Assembly (NCBI GenBank): GCA_031281115.1
Contig: JAITFV010000275.1
Span: forward strand, 1-13,805
DNA: 13,805 bases
From: Oscillospiraceae bacterium
Lineage (GTDB): Bacteria > Bacillota > Clostridia > Oscillospirales > Ruminococcaceae
Direction of reading: 5' to 3'
Positions 12,835-13,805 of this stretch are shown piece after piece. The stretch's first letter is position 1. Every line of letters starts with the position of its first letter. A program made the position numbers and the translations under genes. The notes beneath the pieces were generated by a model that was not told the DNA's origin, did not search any database, and saw only the letters and a list, made by a program, of their open reading frames with translations.

Positions 12835-13805
12835 TTATATTTGATTAATAATTCCCGCAACATATCTCAGTATATTGAGCGCGTCGTTCGTATTGAGGAC
12901 TCCCGTTCTGCCGTTCGCGACAAAAGTTTGAATACAGTTCAGTTCTTTTATATCCGCTAAATCCCGCAGGATTTCAAGCGCGTCCACAGTTTCGACTGTT
13001 CCTGTCCCCGTCACGTCGCCTGTTTTGAAAATTAAAACTAAATAATCGCCTGTTTCCTCGGCGGTAAGATTTGCGTTGCCGTTAGTGCCGACCTTCGTTC
13101 CGCTTACGAAAACAAGTCTCCCCGCCGCTTCATCGTATTTCACCAAAACGGCATTGCGCTCAGCGAAAGCCGTACCCGCCCTTATGGTAAAATTTTCGGC
13201 AGTGTTGATTCTTACTTGATGAAGGGGGATGTTTCCGTGGATTTCATTAATGACAGTCATCGGTATATCGACGATTATATTGTCAGTTCCTTGTTGCAAA
13301 ACAACTTCGTCCTGCGTCCAGTGCGCAAAAACAGTGGTGTTTTCTTCAAATATTGTACTTGTAGTTATACGTCTGCCGCCTGTCCTGTCAGTGTACCAGC
13401 CGACGAAAGTATAGCCTGTTCTCGTTGGGGAGGGAAGAGCCGATAATCTGCCGATGACGCTCGTTCTGCGGGTGGCGGGAGCTACCGAGCCGCCGTTAGC
13501 GTTAAAAGTTATGAGATAACTTTCGCCGTCATTATTATTATTGCTGCCGGAGCCGCCGCCCGAGCCACCGCCGCCTCTTGCGTTCACTGTAACGCTGATG
13601 TTAAGGGAAAGCGGAACGCCGTTCGGGTTGGAAACATTATCCGGGAGCACCGCGCCTCCGTTTACGATGAATTCCTGCCTGTTTGTCGAAGAAGGGTTAT
13701 ACTGGCTGTTCTCTACATACCATACAGCAGCTGCTGCTGTAACGCCATCATTCGTTACCATTATTACAGACGCAGGCAAACCGAGAGCCGCTGATGTTTT
13801 CCCTG
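12835..13805 (-). CDS. Surface protein with Ig-like, InlB-type and dockerin-like domains (5' partial)
   Basis: The frame is open through the right edge, so only the C-terminal part of about 322 residues is seen. In order, numbering from the leucine at 13779, it has a bacterial Ig-like repeat (about 1-66; DGVTAAAAVWYV ... NPNGVPLSLNISVTV), a Gly, Ser and Asn linker (69-87), an InlB B-repeat or Listeria-Bacteroides repeat (88-154; ITFNANGGSV ... RTGYTFVGWYTDRTGG ... TVFAHW), a beta-rich region (about 160-252) and two dockerin-like halves (254-312; GDVTGTGTVETVDALEILRD and NGRTGVLNTNDALNILRYVA). It is presumably secreted and displayed on the surface or attached through the dockerin region. The calcium loops lack acidic or Asn residues at positions 3 and 5. 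The gene ends 15 bases before the fold-back element. Confidence 0.88.
   Translation of the reverse strand, partial: GKTSAALGLPASVIMVTNDGVTAAAAVWYVENSQYNPSSTNRQEFIVNGGAVLPDNVSNPNGVPLSLNISVTVNARGGGGSGGGSGSNNNNDGESYLITFNANGGSVAPATRRTSVIGRLSALPSPTRTGYTFVGWYTDRTGGRRITTSTIFEENTTVFAHWTQDEVVLQQGTDNIIVDIPMTVINEIHGNIPLHQVRINTAENFTIRAGTAFAERNAVLVKYDEAAGRLVFVSGTKVGTNGNANLTAEETGDYLVLIFKTGDVTGTGTVETVDALEILRDLADIKELNCIQTFVANGRTGVLNTNDALNILRYVAGIINQI

Overview
The window looks like chromosomal DNA of an anaerobic, probably uncultured member of the Clostridia (Bacillota). The grounds are the strong Shine-Dalgarno sites, consensus sigma-A promoters, the lepA-hemW gene pair, a B12-dependent methionine synthase whose reactivation domain is a separate gene, and a secreted protein ending in dockerin-like repeats. 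This placement is inference from gene content and style; no marker for genus is present.

Layout. Positions 1-89 hold the probable 3' end of an unrecognised plus-strand gene, followed by an intrinsic terminator (101-132) and an intergenic array of GC-rich hairpins and tandem repeats (147-338). A small CxxCxC protein gene (350-574, minus) diverges from rpsT (741-983, plus), which has a near-perfect promoter and its own terminator. Next come a small minus-strand gene (1012-1209) and a BspA-type leucine-rich lipoprotein gene (1246-1941). The lipoprotein promoter is embedded in TATGTCA operator-like repeats and faces a divergent ribbon-helix-helix regulator gene (2081-2272). A two-way terminator separates this from the minus-strand run lepA-hemW (5329 to 2303), which is preceded by a small ORF (5349-5501). 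The 3' tail of lepA is duplicated in frame just past its stop codon. Upstream is a cluster of three perfect or near-perfect palindromes (5557-5648), then a 705-residue membrane-anchored protein with unusual Cys-Trp-Asp repeats (5664-7781) that has its own promoter.

The minus-strand operon metF - metH reactivation protein - metH (11799 to 7848) has 4-bp overlaps at both junctions. It covers the last steps of methionine synthesis: MetF reduces methylene-THF to methyl-THF, MetH passes the methyl group to homocysteine, and the small protein is expected to reactivate oxidised cobalamin. MetH carries repeat-derived insertions in its linkers. Upstream lies an AT-rich DUF4304-like gene (11970-12650) whose conserved-looking C-terminus continues in the -1 frame after an A7 slippery run, then a 136-bp fold-back element flanked by TA (12680-12819), and the 3' part of a large surface protein (12835 to the window end).

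The most notable observation is a family of about 27-bp hairpin elements. They bound the intergenic array at 147-338 as inverted ends. They also bound a seven-unit 27-bp repeat that encodes the first inter-domain linker of MetH, and a further copy sits in frame in another MetH linker. The stems differ between copies but keep their pairing, while the loop is conserved.
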